DNA of 60,472 bases from Flavobacteriales bacterium (GCA_029251005.1 JAQXEE010000125.1:1-60472); one strand, 5' to 3'; positions 1-8,215 are shown, numbered from the stretch's first letter. Notes: generated by a model not told the origin, from the sequence alone. Program-made: numbers and translations.

Positions 1-1549
1 CTTCTTCTAATGCTTGTGAGCTTGATAGTTTTATTTTGACAACCTTTTCAAATTCTTCGATTGCATTTGTCGAAGATTTTTTGATGTTTAATAAAGGCGT
101 TTCTAATTCAAATCCTTGCTTTTTATTTAGCCAATAGTAAGTGTCTAAAACATCAGTTGTTTTCCGAACAAGATCAACATAAAGATTATCGTAAGAATCT
201 TCTTTTTCTATTAATTTGATAACCTCTTTACACTCTGACATTGCTCTAACAACTTCCTTATTTCCAATTTTCGTTAGGAAACTATCAGAAGTATTTGCAA
301 CTAAAGATCCATCGTCTAAAAATGGAGTTGTCCATATTTGAATTGAATGATGAGCTTGTACTTCGTCTTCAGACTTGAAAAAACATAACTCTCCATTTTT
401 AAATAAAGAATAACCATGACAGATAATTGGCTTACCAATCTTTTGCTCAATTAGGTTGTAAGAGAGTAGGAGGTAAATCCCGTCTGGTTTATCATAAAAT
501 ATGTAAAGAAAATCCTCTCCATTAGGGGAGGCTATCCTTTTTTCGAATAGCATTCGCTCAAGATTAAGGTTGAATAATCTAACCTCTCCTGATTGTAAAT
601 ACATCCCTTGTGGGAATATTACACCATGATCATCCGGTAAAAGTGCACAACATTGTTCTATTCCATCAACTCTGGTAGCTTGTTTGATTTTATCGTTATA
701 TATTATGAAACGAGCTTCTTTTTCCTTGTAAGGAAGGATTTTCAGAAAGATTAAATTCTCAACGATCGCATAAGAAATATCTGCATCGTCAAGACCTTGT
801 TCTTTATAATTAACAGGTTCTGCGAAAATTCCTTTTCCCGAATCTGTATTATCTTCTATTTTAATTGTTAAGTCTCCACCAATTGTTTCAACAAAAAGTT
901 TGTCCTCAATAGATATATGTGGATGATTCCCATCTCGATACATATCCCGATTTGTTTTCTTCCAAACAAATTCATGTTGATCAGGATAAACTATCTCATG
1001 TGCACTTCTGTTGTCTACATACTTAAGGCTCTTTTCTTCCTTTTTCCATTTAAAAACCTTGACGTCTTCAATTCTTTTCCCAATTTGAAAAATCATGTAA
1101 ATAAAAGGTCCAATTTCTACAAATTTTAAAAATTGAGTTTCTCGGTAATATTGGTATAGGTTTTCAAAATCGGTAACAAAACGTTTGTCGTTTAATATCG
1201 AAGAAGCGCTTTTATGAAAGGAATGTGCGCCATAAAGTGTTACAGAGAAAACATCAGAAACTCTTGTGGTTGTTCTTAATCCGATGTGGACATTGTACCC
1301 GAAAATGAAGTCGTTACCAAAAGATATCATATCTCTTGGAATACATTTATTGTCTGTTGTAATACGTTCGTTGGCAACTAGCTCAGTTTCAATCGATCCA
1401 AAAACCTCTTTTCTAAGCGAGTTTAATTGGTTTAATTTTGACGCTAACTCATTAGCACCTTTTTGGAGTCTGCCTTTGATTATCTCATAAGTTCCCTCTT
1501 CTAAACTACTTTTTTTATCAACGCTATTTTGGTCTGCTTCTTCCGACAT
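1..1549 (-). CDS. DUF3686-family AAA ATPase ('DNA repair ATPase'), N-terminal part, cut by the window edge
   Basis: The frame is open from an ATG at 1549 to the window edge, giving 516 residues with no stop, so only the N-terminal half or third is visible. It begins MSEEADQNSVDKK and continues with a long region typical of proteins annotated as DNA repair ATPase (DUF3686), for example the stretches ISFGNDFIFGYNVHIGL and VIFPQGMYLQSGEV. The AAA ATPase core expected downstream lies outside the window, so Walker motifs cannot be checked. The gene is last in a row of minus-strand genes after YjfI, PspA-like, YqiJ-like and YqiK-like genes, an association known from other bacteria. A terminator-like hairpin lies between it and the flotillin gene, so it may be transcribed at a lower level or have its own promoter. 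The name 'DNA repair' is historical; given the neighbours, a role in remodelling the PspA/flotillin membrane scaffold is my inference. Confidence 0.72.
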   Translation of the reverse strand, partial: MSEEADQNSVDKKSSLEEGTYEIIKGRLQKGANELASKLNQLNSLRKEVFGSIETELVANERITTDNKCIPRDMISFGNDFIFGYNVHIGLRTTTRVSDVFSVTLYGAHSFHKSASSILNDKRFVTDFENLYQYYRETQFLKFVEIGPFIYMIFQIGKRIEDVKVFKWKKEEKSLKYVDNRSAHEIVYPDQHEFVWKKTNRDMYRDGNHPHISIEDKLFVETIGGDLTIKIEDNTDSGKGIFAEPVNYKEQGLDDADISYAIVENLIFLKILPYKEKEARFIIYNDKIKQATRVDGIEQCCALLPDDHGVIFPQGMYLQSGEVRLFNLNLERMLFEKRIASPNGEDFLYIFYDKPDGIYLLLSYNLIEQKIGKPIICHGYSLFKNGELCFFKSEDEVQAHHSIQIWTTPFLDDGSLVANTSDSFLTKIGNKEVVRAMSECKEVIKLIEKEDSYDNLYVDLVRKTTDVLDTYYWLNKKQGFELETPLLNIKKSSTNAIEEFEKVVKIKLSSSQALEE

Positions 1550-1611
1550 TTTACATTATAAATTTGAAACAATTTTGAAATTAAGTATGCTTATTAAAAT
1601 TATAAGCCACA

Positions 1612-1652
1612 CCAAAAAATAAAAGCTAGGTCATTTAATAAAACAACCTAGC
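1612..1652 (-). terminator. Terminator-like hairpin between flotillin and ATPase genes
   Basis: The arms GCTAGGT (1625-1631) and ACCTAGC (1646-1652) are perfectly complementary around a 14-nt loop. Read on the minus strand the hairpin is followed by a T-rich tract (complement of 1612-1624). It sits just past the stop of the flotillin gene, and could end transcription there or let only part of it read through into the ATPase gene. Confidence 0.5.
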
Positions 1653-1658
1653 GATATT

Positions 1659-3830
1659 TTATTTTTTAATTCCTAAAGCATCAGGAGTTAAGTTGCCAAC
1701 TCCGGCCTTATTTACAGTTTCAAGTAATGAGGCCAAAATTCCCTTCGTTTTAGAATCACCAGCTTCTTGGTTCATTCTAATTAAAAGATTGGCTACACTT
1801 AAGTTTTTCAAGTCTTCCGATGTTACGCCGAATTGACCAATTAATGATCTAATTTTCTCACCCATATTAGCTCCTTCTGAGTTGTCTAAAAGGTGATCTT
1901 TGACCTCTGTAAGAACAGGTGAGTTATTTAATGCTCTTTCAACATATTTTCCATTTGAAATGGCTCCAACAATTTTATCGAAGAATACTTGCTCACCACC
2001 TACGATATCAATATTAGCGGATTTTAAAGCAGTTGCTAAAACGGTAGCTTGTGCATCAGCAATGTCCTTTTGTATGTGAATTTGAGCCAAGTCAATCTCT
2101 TTGTCTTTATCTAATTTCAACTTGAATTCCTCATGTTCTTTTCCAACACCATCTAGTTTTTTCATTGCGGCAGCTTTCTCATCAATACCAATTGCTTCAA
2201 CATGATATTTCTCAGATGTAACGGCAGCTTCAGCCAATCCTTTTTCTTTCTCAGCCTCTGCAATTGCAGTAATGATTTCACTTTCAGCAAGACCTTTTTC
2301 TTTCGAAACTTTCGCAGCAGCTTCACCGATTTCTAAATCAGAAATTGCTTGAGCATGAGATTTAGCTTGGATTCCTTTTGCTTGAGCCAAAGCTTCAGCT
2401 TCAATTACAGCAGCATTCGCATCTCCTTCTTTCTCCCTCGCGGCAGCTTTAGCCTCCATTACTTGGGCTTCAGATATTCCAATCGCAGCTTCCTCGGCCG
2501 CTTTTGCATCAGCTAATGTTTTAATAGCTTGTGCTTTTTGGATCGATGCTTCTTGATCTGCTTGTGCGTCGATTACTTTTTGCTTTGCATTATGTTCGGC
2601 AGCTTCTTTACCAGCTTCTGCCTTTTTAATTTGTTGTACCAAAGCTGCTTCAGCTTCCTCCTCAGCTTTAGTTATCGCAACAAGCTTATCACGATCAGCT
2701 AATGATTTAGCTTTAGTATCTTTAATGCTTTCTTCTTCAACAACGACTGTTTTTTCAATCGCAACTCTTTCTCTAATTACTTCTTGAATGTTCTTTTTTT
2801 CTTCTTCAACAGCTTTTTCCTTTTCAATTTGAGCTAAAGTTACCACCCTTTCTCTCTCTGTTAATTCTAATAAACGGTCTTTTTCAACTCTTTCCGTTTC
2901 AACTGCTGCAGTTCTTTCTTTGTTTTTCGAAGCAACAATTACTTCTCTTTCCTTATTTTCTTCAGCAATTTGAAGTTCTTCCTCAACAGATATTCTCGTG
3001 TTTTCTGCTTTTAATCTTTCTTCTTCTGCTACTTTAGAAATTTCAGCTTCTTCACGTGATTTGATATTGGCGATTTCTCTTTTTTGTTGTTCTTCTTTTT
3101 CTGAAAGTTGTTTTTCAAGTTGTAGAATTGCTTCCCTCGCTTCAACATCTTGTTTTTTAATTACCTTTTCTTTATCTCTTTGGATAAGGTTTGCTTGAAC
3201 TTTCTCCCTGGAAGTGATATCTATGATCTTTTTAATACCCTCAGCATCCAAGATATTTGATTCACTTAATTGATCTAAAGGAGTTTGTTCCAAATAGTCA
3301 ATTGCAGCGTCATCTAATACATAACCATTTAAGTCGGTACCAATTGTGTTGATAATTTCTTGACGGAATTCATCACGCTTGTTGTACAGATCAACAAAAT
3401 CAAACTTTTTACCTACTGTTTTTAAGGCTTCAGAGAATTTCGAATCAAATAAAGATCCTAAAGCTGCAAGATCAGATGCCCTTTTACAGCCAACAGATTG
3501 TGCTACTTTTATAACATGGTCTGCTGTTTTGTTTACTCTTACAAAGAATACTACTTTGATATCAGCCCTCATGTTGTCTTTACAAACTAACCCATCATTT
3601 CCATTTCTTTCGATAATGATGTTTTTAAGCGAAATATCCATTAATTCTAACTTGTGTAAAACTGGAACAATAAGTATTCCATTGAAGGATACTTTTGTTC
3701 CTCCTACTCCTGTTTTAACTAAAGCTTGTCCTTGAGAAGTTTTGCGGTACCATTTGGCAATCATTGCGATTATTCCAAGTGCTACTAGAAGAACTCCTCC
3801 TCCTACTGTAAATAATAAATTGTCTAACAT
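1659..3830 (-). CDS. yqiK: YqiK-like flotillin (SPFH/Band 7 protein) with an extended coiled coil
   Basis: The 723-residue protein has one N-terminal membrane segment (about residues 5-26, rich in V, G, L and I), then an SPFH/Band 7 domain to roughly residue 200. A very long Glu/Lys/Ala-rich coiled coil follows to about residue 600, with heptad-like repeats such as KEKGLAESEIITAIAEAEKE. A globular flotillin-type C-terminus comes last. Flotillins oligomerise on the inner membrane and organise membrane microdomains. E. coli YqiK is about 550 residues, so this copy is longer, mainly in the coiled coil. It lies between the YqiJ-like and DUF3686 genes; the YqiJ-YqiK pairing is the same as in E. 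coli. The start ATG at 3830 fits the membrane anchor. Confidence 0.85.
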   Translation of the reverse strand: MLDNLLFTVGGGVLLVALGIIAMIAKWYRKTSQGQALVKTGVGGTKVSFNGILIVPVLHKLELMDISLKNIIIERNGNDGLVCKDNMRADIKVVFFVRVNKTADHVIKVAQSVGCKRASDLAALGSLFDSKFSEALKTVGKKFDFVDLYNKRDEFRQEIINTIGTDLNGYVLDDAAIDYLEQTPLDQLSESNILDAEGIKKIIDITSREKVQANLIQRDKEKVIKKQDVEAREAILQLEKQLSEKEEQQKREIANIKSREEAEISKVAEEERLKAENTRISVEEELQIAEENKEREVIVASKNKERTAAVETERVEKDRLLELTERERVVTLAQIEKEKAVEEEKKNIQEVIRERVAIEKTVVVEEESIKDTKAKSLADRDKLVAITKAEEEAEAALVQQIKKAEAGKEAAEHNAKQKVIDAQADQEASIQKAQAIKTLADAKAAEEAAIGISEAQVMEAKAAAREKEGDANAAVIEAEALAQAKGIQAKSHAQAISDLEIGEAAAKVSKEKGLAESEIITAIAEAEKEKGLAEAAVTSEKYHVEAIGIDEKAAAMKKLDGVGKEHEEFKLKLDKDKEIDLAQIHIQKDIADAQATVLATALKSANIDIVGGEQVFFDKIVGAISNGKYVERALNNSPVLTEVKDHLLDNSEGANMGEKIRSLIGQFGVTSEDLKNLSVANLLIRMNQEAGDSKTKGILASLLETVNKAGVGNLTPDALGIKK

Positions 3831-3849
3831 TTGATTTTGATTTTAGTTG

Positions 3850-4539
3850 TTAATCGATTGAAAAATGAGGTTCTACTAAATAGCAATCATCTTTTGATAT
3901 GAATTTTACAATCATTGCTTGTTCTCCTTTTTCAATATTCCCTTGATTAGTTTTTACATTTAATAAAAAGTTCCCTCCATTAATAAAAGCTTCCGCTTGA
4001 CCCATTTTTGTTTCTGTTATTGGGTATTTTATTGTTACGATTCTTCCTAGTAAATCTCCTGATGTTTCAGATTGATTTTCTAATGATCTAAAGATTTTTA
4101 CAAAAGGTATTGTTGTGAATTTAGCTATGAAAAGTGATACAAATCCTATTGGTAAGAGGGTGATTAATGAAAAGAAAAAGGATTGGATTCCTAAAATATC
4201 ATTAATATAAACTGTCCCAAATAATGTTGGAATCACCCAGAAGCTTAAAAAAACCATTAACGGTATGTCTCCTAGATTGAAAAACTTCAGCACATTATTT
4301 AAAAACGAAATATCATTCTCTCCAGTAGCCCCTAGCTCCGCTTCATAGTCCATTTCAACGTCTAGGCTTATGTCTGTTTCGAAATCGATATCTAGTTCAA
4401 CATCGAATGAACTTAAATCTAATGCTCCAAAAATCACCAAAACCCAATAGCTCATAACAAAGCAAAATATAAGTGTAGGTATGATATTAGCGGCGGAAAA
4501 TAGAATGTCAACCATCCCAGATAAAAATATTACAAACAT
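3850..4539 (-). CDS. yqiJ: YqiJ-like membrane protein with NfeD/OB-fold domain (DUF1449)
   Basis: This 229-residue protein has a hydrophobic N-terminal segment (about 10-40), an acidic stretch (DVELDIDFETDISLDVEMDY), and two further hydrophobic segments (about 95-150). The soluble C-terminal domain (about 165-229, starting near GDLLGRIVTIKYP and ending YLVEPHFSID) has the pattern of an NfeD/YqiJ OB-fold. NfeD-type proteins partner flotillins in the membrane, and the flotillin gene follows 19 nt downstream. The start could be M1 (4539) or M9 (4515); M9 would give the more usual short lead-in. The PspA-like gene ends 6 nt upstream, so the two are probably co-transcribed. Confidence 0.78.
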   Translation of the reverse strand: MFVIFLSGMVDILFSAANIIPTLIFCFVMSYWVLVIFGALDLSSFDVELDIDFETDISLDVEMDYEAELGATGENDISFLNNVLKFFNLGDIPLMVFLSFWVIPTLFGTVYINDILGIQSFFFSLITLLPIGFVSLFIAKFTTIPFVKIFRSLENQSETSGDLLGRIVTIKYPITETKMGQAEAFINGGNFLLNVKTNQGNIEKGEQAMIVKFISKDDCYLVEPHFSID

Positions 4540-4545
4540 GGTTAA

Positions 4546-5244
4546 TTATTTAGTTTTGTTAATGCTTATTTTTTGCTTTAAAGTATTCAAGTCTTCTTGT
4601 GTGTGATTTGCTTTTAAATTGTTATCTAGATTTATCGGATAATGTACTTTTGTTAAATCTTGATAAGATTTCAATAAAGCCTCTTCCTGAATTACTTCAT
4701 CTCTCAATTTGTTTAATAAAGTAATCGTATTATTTGAATTTAATAATGCCAATTGCTTGTTTAAGTTTTTTGTTGCGGTACTAATTTTGATTCTACCATT
4801 AAGTATTTTTAATTCATTTTCCCATTTTGAAATAGTTGATTTAATGATATAAATGTTTTTATTTAATTGTGTGTACTTTTTCTCAAAGTGGTTATGTTCG
4901 CTTTTGGCTTTCTTACTTAATTTAATTTGTAATGCTTTCTTTTGCAACGCTTCTACTGCTAGTTGATCTGCTTCAATTATTGACAGGGTTTTCTGTTGCC
5001 CTTTTTGAAGGATTAAAATAGCTTTTTGTTCATAGTCGTAACTATTCTTTTCAAACTTTTCAGCTTCGTTTTTGGCACGAATGGATAAGACTTTAATTTC
5101 AGCTAAAACCTCCCGGTTTTTTTTAATTTCAGACTTTAAGTTTTTAATACTTTCTTCGATAAAACTTATTGGTATTTCTAGATTATCTAAAATACTATTG
5201 GTTTTCGTTTCTATTGTTTTGAAAAACCTTTTAAAGAAGTTCAT
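4546..5244 (-). CDS. PspA/IM30-family coiled-coil protein (YjfJ-like)
   Basis: The protein (232 residues from the ATG at 5244) is almost wholly alpha-helical and rich in K, E, N, L and I. The N-terminal amphipathic helix (MNFFKRFFKTIETKTNSIL) resembles the membrane-binding helix of PspA/IM30/Vipp1, and a long hairpin of coiled coil follows. PspA-family proteins are ESCRT-III-like membrane remodellers that protect the inner membrane under stress. The frame also allows a TTG start at 5259 overlapping the YjfI stop, but the ATG 11 nt after that stop places the amphipathic helix at the extreme N-terminus as usual. It lies between YjfI and YqiJ-like genes, the order expected of this cluster. The C-terminal third is divergent. 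Confidence 0.78.
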   Translation of the reverse strand: MNFFKRFFKTIETKTNSILDNLEIPISFIEESIKNLKSEIKKNREVLAEIKVLSIRAKNEAEKFEKNSYDYEQKAILILQKGQQKTLSIIEADQLAVEALQKKALQIKLSKKAKSEHNHFEKKYTQLNKNIYIIKSTISKWENELKILNGRIKISTATKNLNKQLALLNSNNTITLLNKLRDEVIQEEALLKSYQDLTKVHYPINLDNNLKANHTQEDLNTLKQKISINKTK

Positions 5245-5255
5245 CAGGATAGAGT

Positions 5256-5651
5256 TCAAACCTTTGAAAACTCAAGAAGTCTATTCCCGTACTCAGATAA
5301 CAATAATGTAAGTGAGTTAATTGACCCTTCTAACTCATTTTGATCAAGATTCTCAATTTGCAAAGTGTCTCTAAAAATGATTTTTTCTCCAGTCTCATTA
5401 AGAACAAATGCACCATGAACAATGTCTCTGTTTTTTTGAAGCAACTCACGAAACATTTCATCATTTCCTGATTTAGTTTCAAAGATATATTGTTCGATGA
5501 TTAAAATAGGATCAGCACAACCAATCACTAGGTTTTTGATTCCCAAGTTTTCATTGTCAAGTAAGAAAATTTGGTCTTCAATATTTTCGTGGGTTATTGT
5601 GTGTCCTAGCTCAAGGATGTAGTTTTTGACTTTTTGGAAATTATCACTCAT
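5256..5651 (-). CDS. yjfI: YjfI family protein (DUF2170)
   Basis: This small soluble protein of 131 residues matches the DUF2170/YjfI pattern: a central NENLGIKNLVIGCADPILI segment, then VHGAFVLNETGEKIIFRDT and LQIENLDQNELEGSINSL near the end. No signal peptide or membrane segment is visible. Its molecular function is not known. In E. coli yjfI is followed by the pspA paralogue yjfJ, and the same order is seen here. It is the first gene of the minus-strand cluster and diverges from the XRE regulator, with about 207 nt of shared upstream DNA. Confidence 0.82.
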   Translation of the reverse strand: MSDNFQKVKNYILELGHTITHENIEDQIFLLDNENLGIKNLVIGCADPILIIEQYIFETKSGNDEMFRELLQKNRDIVHGAFVLNETGEKIIFRDTLQIENLDQNELEGSINSLTLLLSEYGNRLLEFSKV

Positions 5652-5745
5652 CTTTAATGATTGTTATTTGCAGTGTCTAATTTATTGCTTTCTAATTGAT
5701 TTTAAAGGATTATCTTAAATTTTTTTCGACAAATTGCTGAAAAAA

Positions 5746-5757
5746 CCACCAAGGTGG
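5746..5757. promoter_or_regulatory. Short inverted repeat in the divergent yjfI/XRE control region
   Basis: CCACC-AA-GGTGG forms a compact palindrome in otherwise very AT-rich DNA between the two divergent genes. It lies just upstream of the plus-strand TAnnTTTG-like box. An operator role is plausible but untested. Confidence 0.25.
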
Positions 5758-5769
5758 GTGAGTATTTTT

Positions 5770-5777
5770 TATTTTTG
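5770..5777 (+). promoter_or_regulatory. Bacteroidota -7 box candidate for the XRE regulator
   Basis: TATTTTTG matches the Bacteroidota -7 consensus TAnnTTTG. No convincing -33 TTG is seen at the usual distance. It would give a leader of roughly 75 nt before the ATG at 5859. Confidence 0.3.
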
Positions 5778-5826
5778 CTAACATAACTATACAAATATAT
5801 ATTAATTAATGTGTTTAAGCAAATTT

Positions 5827-5859
5827 AATTAGCTTTAAATACTAAAAAAATTAGCTTTA
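5827..5859. repeat. Direct repeat overlapping the XRE regulator start codon
   Basis: AATTAGCTTTA occurs at 5827-5837 and again at 5849-5859, offset by 22 bp, which is about two helical turns. The second copy ends on the A of the ATG. Phased direct repeats in this place are typical of binding sites for an autoregulating HTH protein; this is an inference. Confidence 0.4.
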
Positions 5860-6521
5860 TGTCGTTTATAGGAAGAAATATCAAAAAAATCAGAACAACA
5901 AAAGGTTTAAGTCAGACTGAGTTTGGTAAGATTTTTGGAATTACTAGAGGTTCAATTGGTTCTTATGAAGAAGGTAGGGCAGAACCTAAAATAGAAACCT
6001 TAAAAACGATTGCTAATAAATTTAGCATATCGCTAGACGCGATTATTACAGCTGAATTAACGGTAAATCAACTATCAGGTTTTAATCCTGATCAATTATT
6101 CGATAAAAATTCTTTAGAGTCTAATGAAAATGGTTTGCCTTCGGTTTTACCGAAATCTTTAATAGATAAGCACGGTGATTTAACACTATTAAGTCAAAAT
6201 ACTTTTTTTAAGACTTCCTTAAATTCAAAGGCTGATTTTAGTTTAACCTTTGATGAATCGATTGAATTATCCGGAGTAAATGCCACTAAGGGAGACGTCC
6301 TTTTTTGTAAAAAAGCATACGGTAAATCACCGTTTGGGTTTTTACTTTTGAAAGATAGTAAATTGTACTGGCAAGTACAGGAGCCTGACTTTACCGAAGG
6401 TGTGTTTTTTAAAGTAGTTGGATTACTTTCTTCTTCCTTTATGATCGAAAATAAAAATCCGCTTCAGCAGAAATTATCCGAATTAGAATTAAGGATTATT
6501 AATCTAGAAGCGAAGTCATAG
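5859..6521 (+). CDS. XRE-family transcriptional regulator with LexA/S24-like C-terminal domain
   Basis: The 220-residue protein starts with a clear HTH_3 domain (about residues 5-60; GLSQTEFGKIFGITRGSIGS then EEGRAEPKIETL). The C-terminal half (about 110-205) has the outline of the beta-rich fold of LexA/CI-type S24 proteins, with ATKGDVLFCKK where these proteins have GD-x-V. The Ser/Lys pair needed for self-cleavage is not apparent, so it may sense a signal without autoproteolysis. It is divergent from the YjfI-PspA cluster and its stop overlaps the end of the convergent cysteine desulfurase gene by 23 nt. Likely targets are itself, the divergent cluster, or more distant genes such as dinB; none is proven by sequence alone. 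Confidence 0.75.
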   Translation: MSFIGRNIKKIRTTKGLSQTEFGKIFGITRGSIGSYEEGRAEPKIETLKTIANKFSISLDAIITAELTVNQLSGFNPDQLFDKNSLESNENGLPSVLPKSLIDKHGDLTLLSQNTFFKTSLNSKADFSLTFDESIELSGVNATKGDVLFCKKAYGKSPFGFLLLKDSKLYWQVQEPDFTEGVFFKVVGLLSSSFMIENKNPLQQKLSELELRIINLEAKS

Positions 6522-7641
6522 CAACACTAAAAGAGTTTAGTGCCATATTTATTTCCTTTTGTGTTATTGCTGGTGAGAATGATAGTCTAAAGCTCGAAAA
6601 AGCTTCTTCTTTTGATTGTCCCATAGCTGTGAGTACATGGGAGGGATCTAATGTTTCAGATGTGCATGCAGAACCTAATGAGTAACTTATTTTCCTTGTA
6701 AGCTTTAAAAGGTTGTTGGCTTTAATACTTGGTATACATACGTTTAATACATGTTGAGATGTATTCGATTCTGCCTCATTAAATTTGGCGTTAAATTGAA
6801 TGAACAAAGTTTTGAATTGTGCTTTGATCTCTTGCAGTATTTTTGTGTTTGATTCTAAGTTTGTAATTGCGATTTCGATTGCTTCTCCTAATCCTACTAT
6901 ACTTGGCGTATTCAAAGTGCCTGCTCGTAATCTATTTTCCTGGTTTCCTCCTGTTATGAGCGACTCAAGTGTAATTCTTGGACTTTTTCGGCGAATGTAT
7001 AAAGCGCCAATTCCTTTTGGACCATAAAATTTATGCGCAGAAATTGGTAGCACGCCAATTTTATTATCCTGCATATCAATTTCCACTTTTCCTACAGCTT
7101 GTGTTCCGTCGCATAAAAAAGGGACATTGTTTTTAAATGCTATTTCGGATAATTCTTTAACATTTTGAATGACTCCAGTTTCATTATTAACCCACATTAC
7201 AGCGGCTAGTATAGTTGTAGGTTTAATAGCACTTTCAAAAGATTTCTTTGTAATAATCCCTTCTGAATTAACATCTAAATAGGTGATGTCGGCTCCCTCT
7301 TTTTCTAATGATTTAATGGTGTCTATAACAGCTTTGTGTTCCGTTTTACTTACAATAATGTGATTGCCTTTTTTATGATAAAGGTTGAATATTCCTTTTA
7401 TCCCTTGATTTATTCCTTCTGTTGCTCCTGATGTGAAAATAATCTCTGACTCTTCACAATTTATTGCTTTGGCAACTTGTTTACGGGCTCTTTTTATAGC
7501 TCCTTTAGTATACCATCCATGTTGATGCGTTGAGCTGCTAGAGTTTCCAAAATGTTCTGTAAAAAATGGAAGCATTGCTTTTAAAACATTTGGATGGACT
7601 GGAGTTGTCGCTGCGTAATCTAAGTAAATAGAATCTTCCAT
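6499..7641 (-). CDS. Cysteine desulfurase (NifS/IscS family)
   Basis: This PLP-dependent class V aminotransferase-fold enzyme removes sulfur from L-cysteine to give alanine and an enzyme persulfide for Fe-S clusters or tRNA thiolation. Its length (380) is normal. Visible features are the N-terminal YLDYAATTPVHPNV, the His in KTEHKAVID (H102), the cofactor Lys in SAHKFYGPKG (K204), GGNQENRLRAGTLN, and the catalytic Cys in SLGSACTSET (C326). No Isc or Suf scaffold gene is adjacent, so it may be a housekeeping NifS-like enzyme rather than part of an isc operon. The start ATG overlaps the stop of a possible decayed upstream frame in the arrangement TAATG, which suggests it was once the second gene of an operon. 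Confidence 0.9.
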   Translation of the reverse strand: MEDSIYLDYAATTPVHPNVLKAMLPFFTEHFGNSSSSTHQHGWYTKGAIKRARKQVAKAINCEESEIIFTSGATEGINQGIKGIFNLYHKKGNHIIVSKTEHKAVIDTIKSLEKEGADITYLDVNSEGIITKKSFESAIKPTTILAAVMWVNNETGVIQNVKELSEIAFKNNVPFLCDGTQAVGKVEIDMQDNKIGVLPISAHKFYGPKGIGALYIRRKSPRITLESLITGGNQENRLRAGTLNTPSIVGLGEAIEIAITNLESNTKILQEIKAQFKTLFIQFNAKFNEAESNTSQHVLNVCIPSIKANNLLKLTRKISYSLGSACTSETLDPSHVLTAMGQSKEEAFSSFRLSFSPAITQKEINMALNSFSVAMTSLLD

Positions 7642-7935
7642 TATTTTAGTTTCTTTTTAAGCCAGCTATTGTGATCAATCATTTCTGAGTATAATCGATT
7701 TTCCTTGTAATTGTATTCTTTTCCTTGTTTTTTTACTAAATCAAATAGTAAATGTTTTTTCGAATTTCAGTGGTAGAAATTCATTTCGAATAAAGTTTAA
7801 AGAAGCCAACTTTTTAATTTTAAAAAAAAATCTATTAAAGATTTTAAGTGGGTAAGATATCTTATTTAATGGGAAAATCCAAGGATGGTAATTTGTAAAA
7901 CGTAAGACATTATTAATAATATGAGAAATATAGTA
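7641..7935 (-). pseudogene. Possible frameshifted gene remnant upstream of the cysteine desulfurase
   Basis: On the minus strand, one frame is open from 7935 to 7744 and a second from 7766 to its TAA at 7643-7641, which overlaps the next ATG as TAATG. Removing one base from the A-run (complement of 7755-7760) would join them into a single reading frame, running through NEFLPLKFEK and HLLFDLVKKQGKEYNYKENR and ending SWLKKKLK. No good start codon is seen upstream. I do not recognise the protein. Open frames of this length occur by chance in AT-rich DNA, so the call is tentative; the TAATG junction is the best argument for it. Confidence 0.3.
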
Positions 7936-8215
7936 CTATGTGTTTGTGGTTTAATGACGCTTGTTTAATTGAATATAAGCTAGCTAATACTTTTTTATAA
8001 TTGAGTGAATTTAGTGTTTTGCAAACTGAAATTAAATTAGCTTCAATCAGAACTTTAAAAGGTTCAGTTATTAAATGTTATGTTTGATTTAACTTAAGAT
8101 AATTCCCCAATAATCATTATCTAATAAATGATTAGCTCGCTAGTCATTTAAGTTTTACAAAGCCTTTAATTAGTCAAAATAGATAAATAAAAGATTTCTA
8201 CTTAAACAAAGTTAA
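7936..8215. other. AT-rich intergenic region before ispG
   Basis: No gene was found here. A 15-codon frame at 7921-7968 (MRNIVLCVCGLMTLV) looks like a signal peptide followed directly by a stop. The region could hold the promoter for ispG or a short transcript ending at the hairpin at 8216, but no known RNA family was recognised. Confidence 0.4.

Noticed and set aside
917-1490. Plus-strand frames of 70 and 74 codons
   Set aside because: They are on the opposite strand of the continuous DUF3686 reading frame, which has clear protein-like sequence.
2998-3735. Two plus-strand open frames of 66 and 118 codons
   Set aside because: They lie opposite the flotillin coiled coil and have the Ser/Phe/Leu-rich composition expected from the complement of Glu/Lys/Ala codons; no domain is visible.
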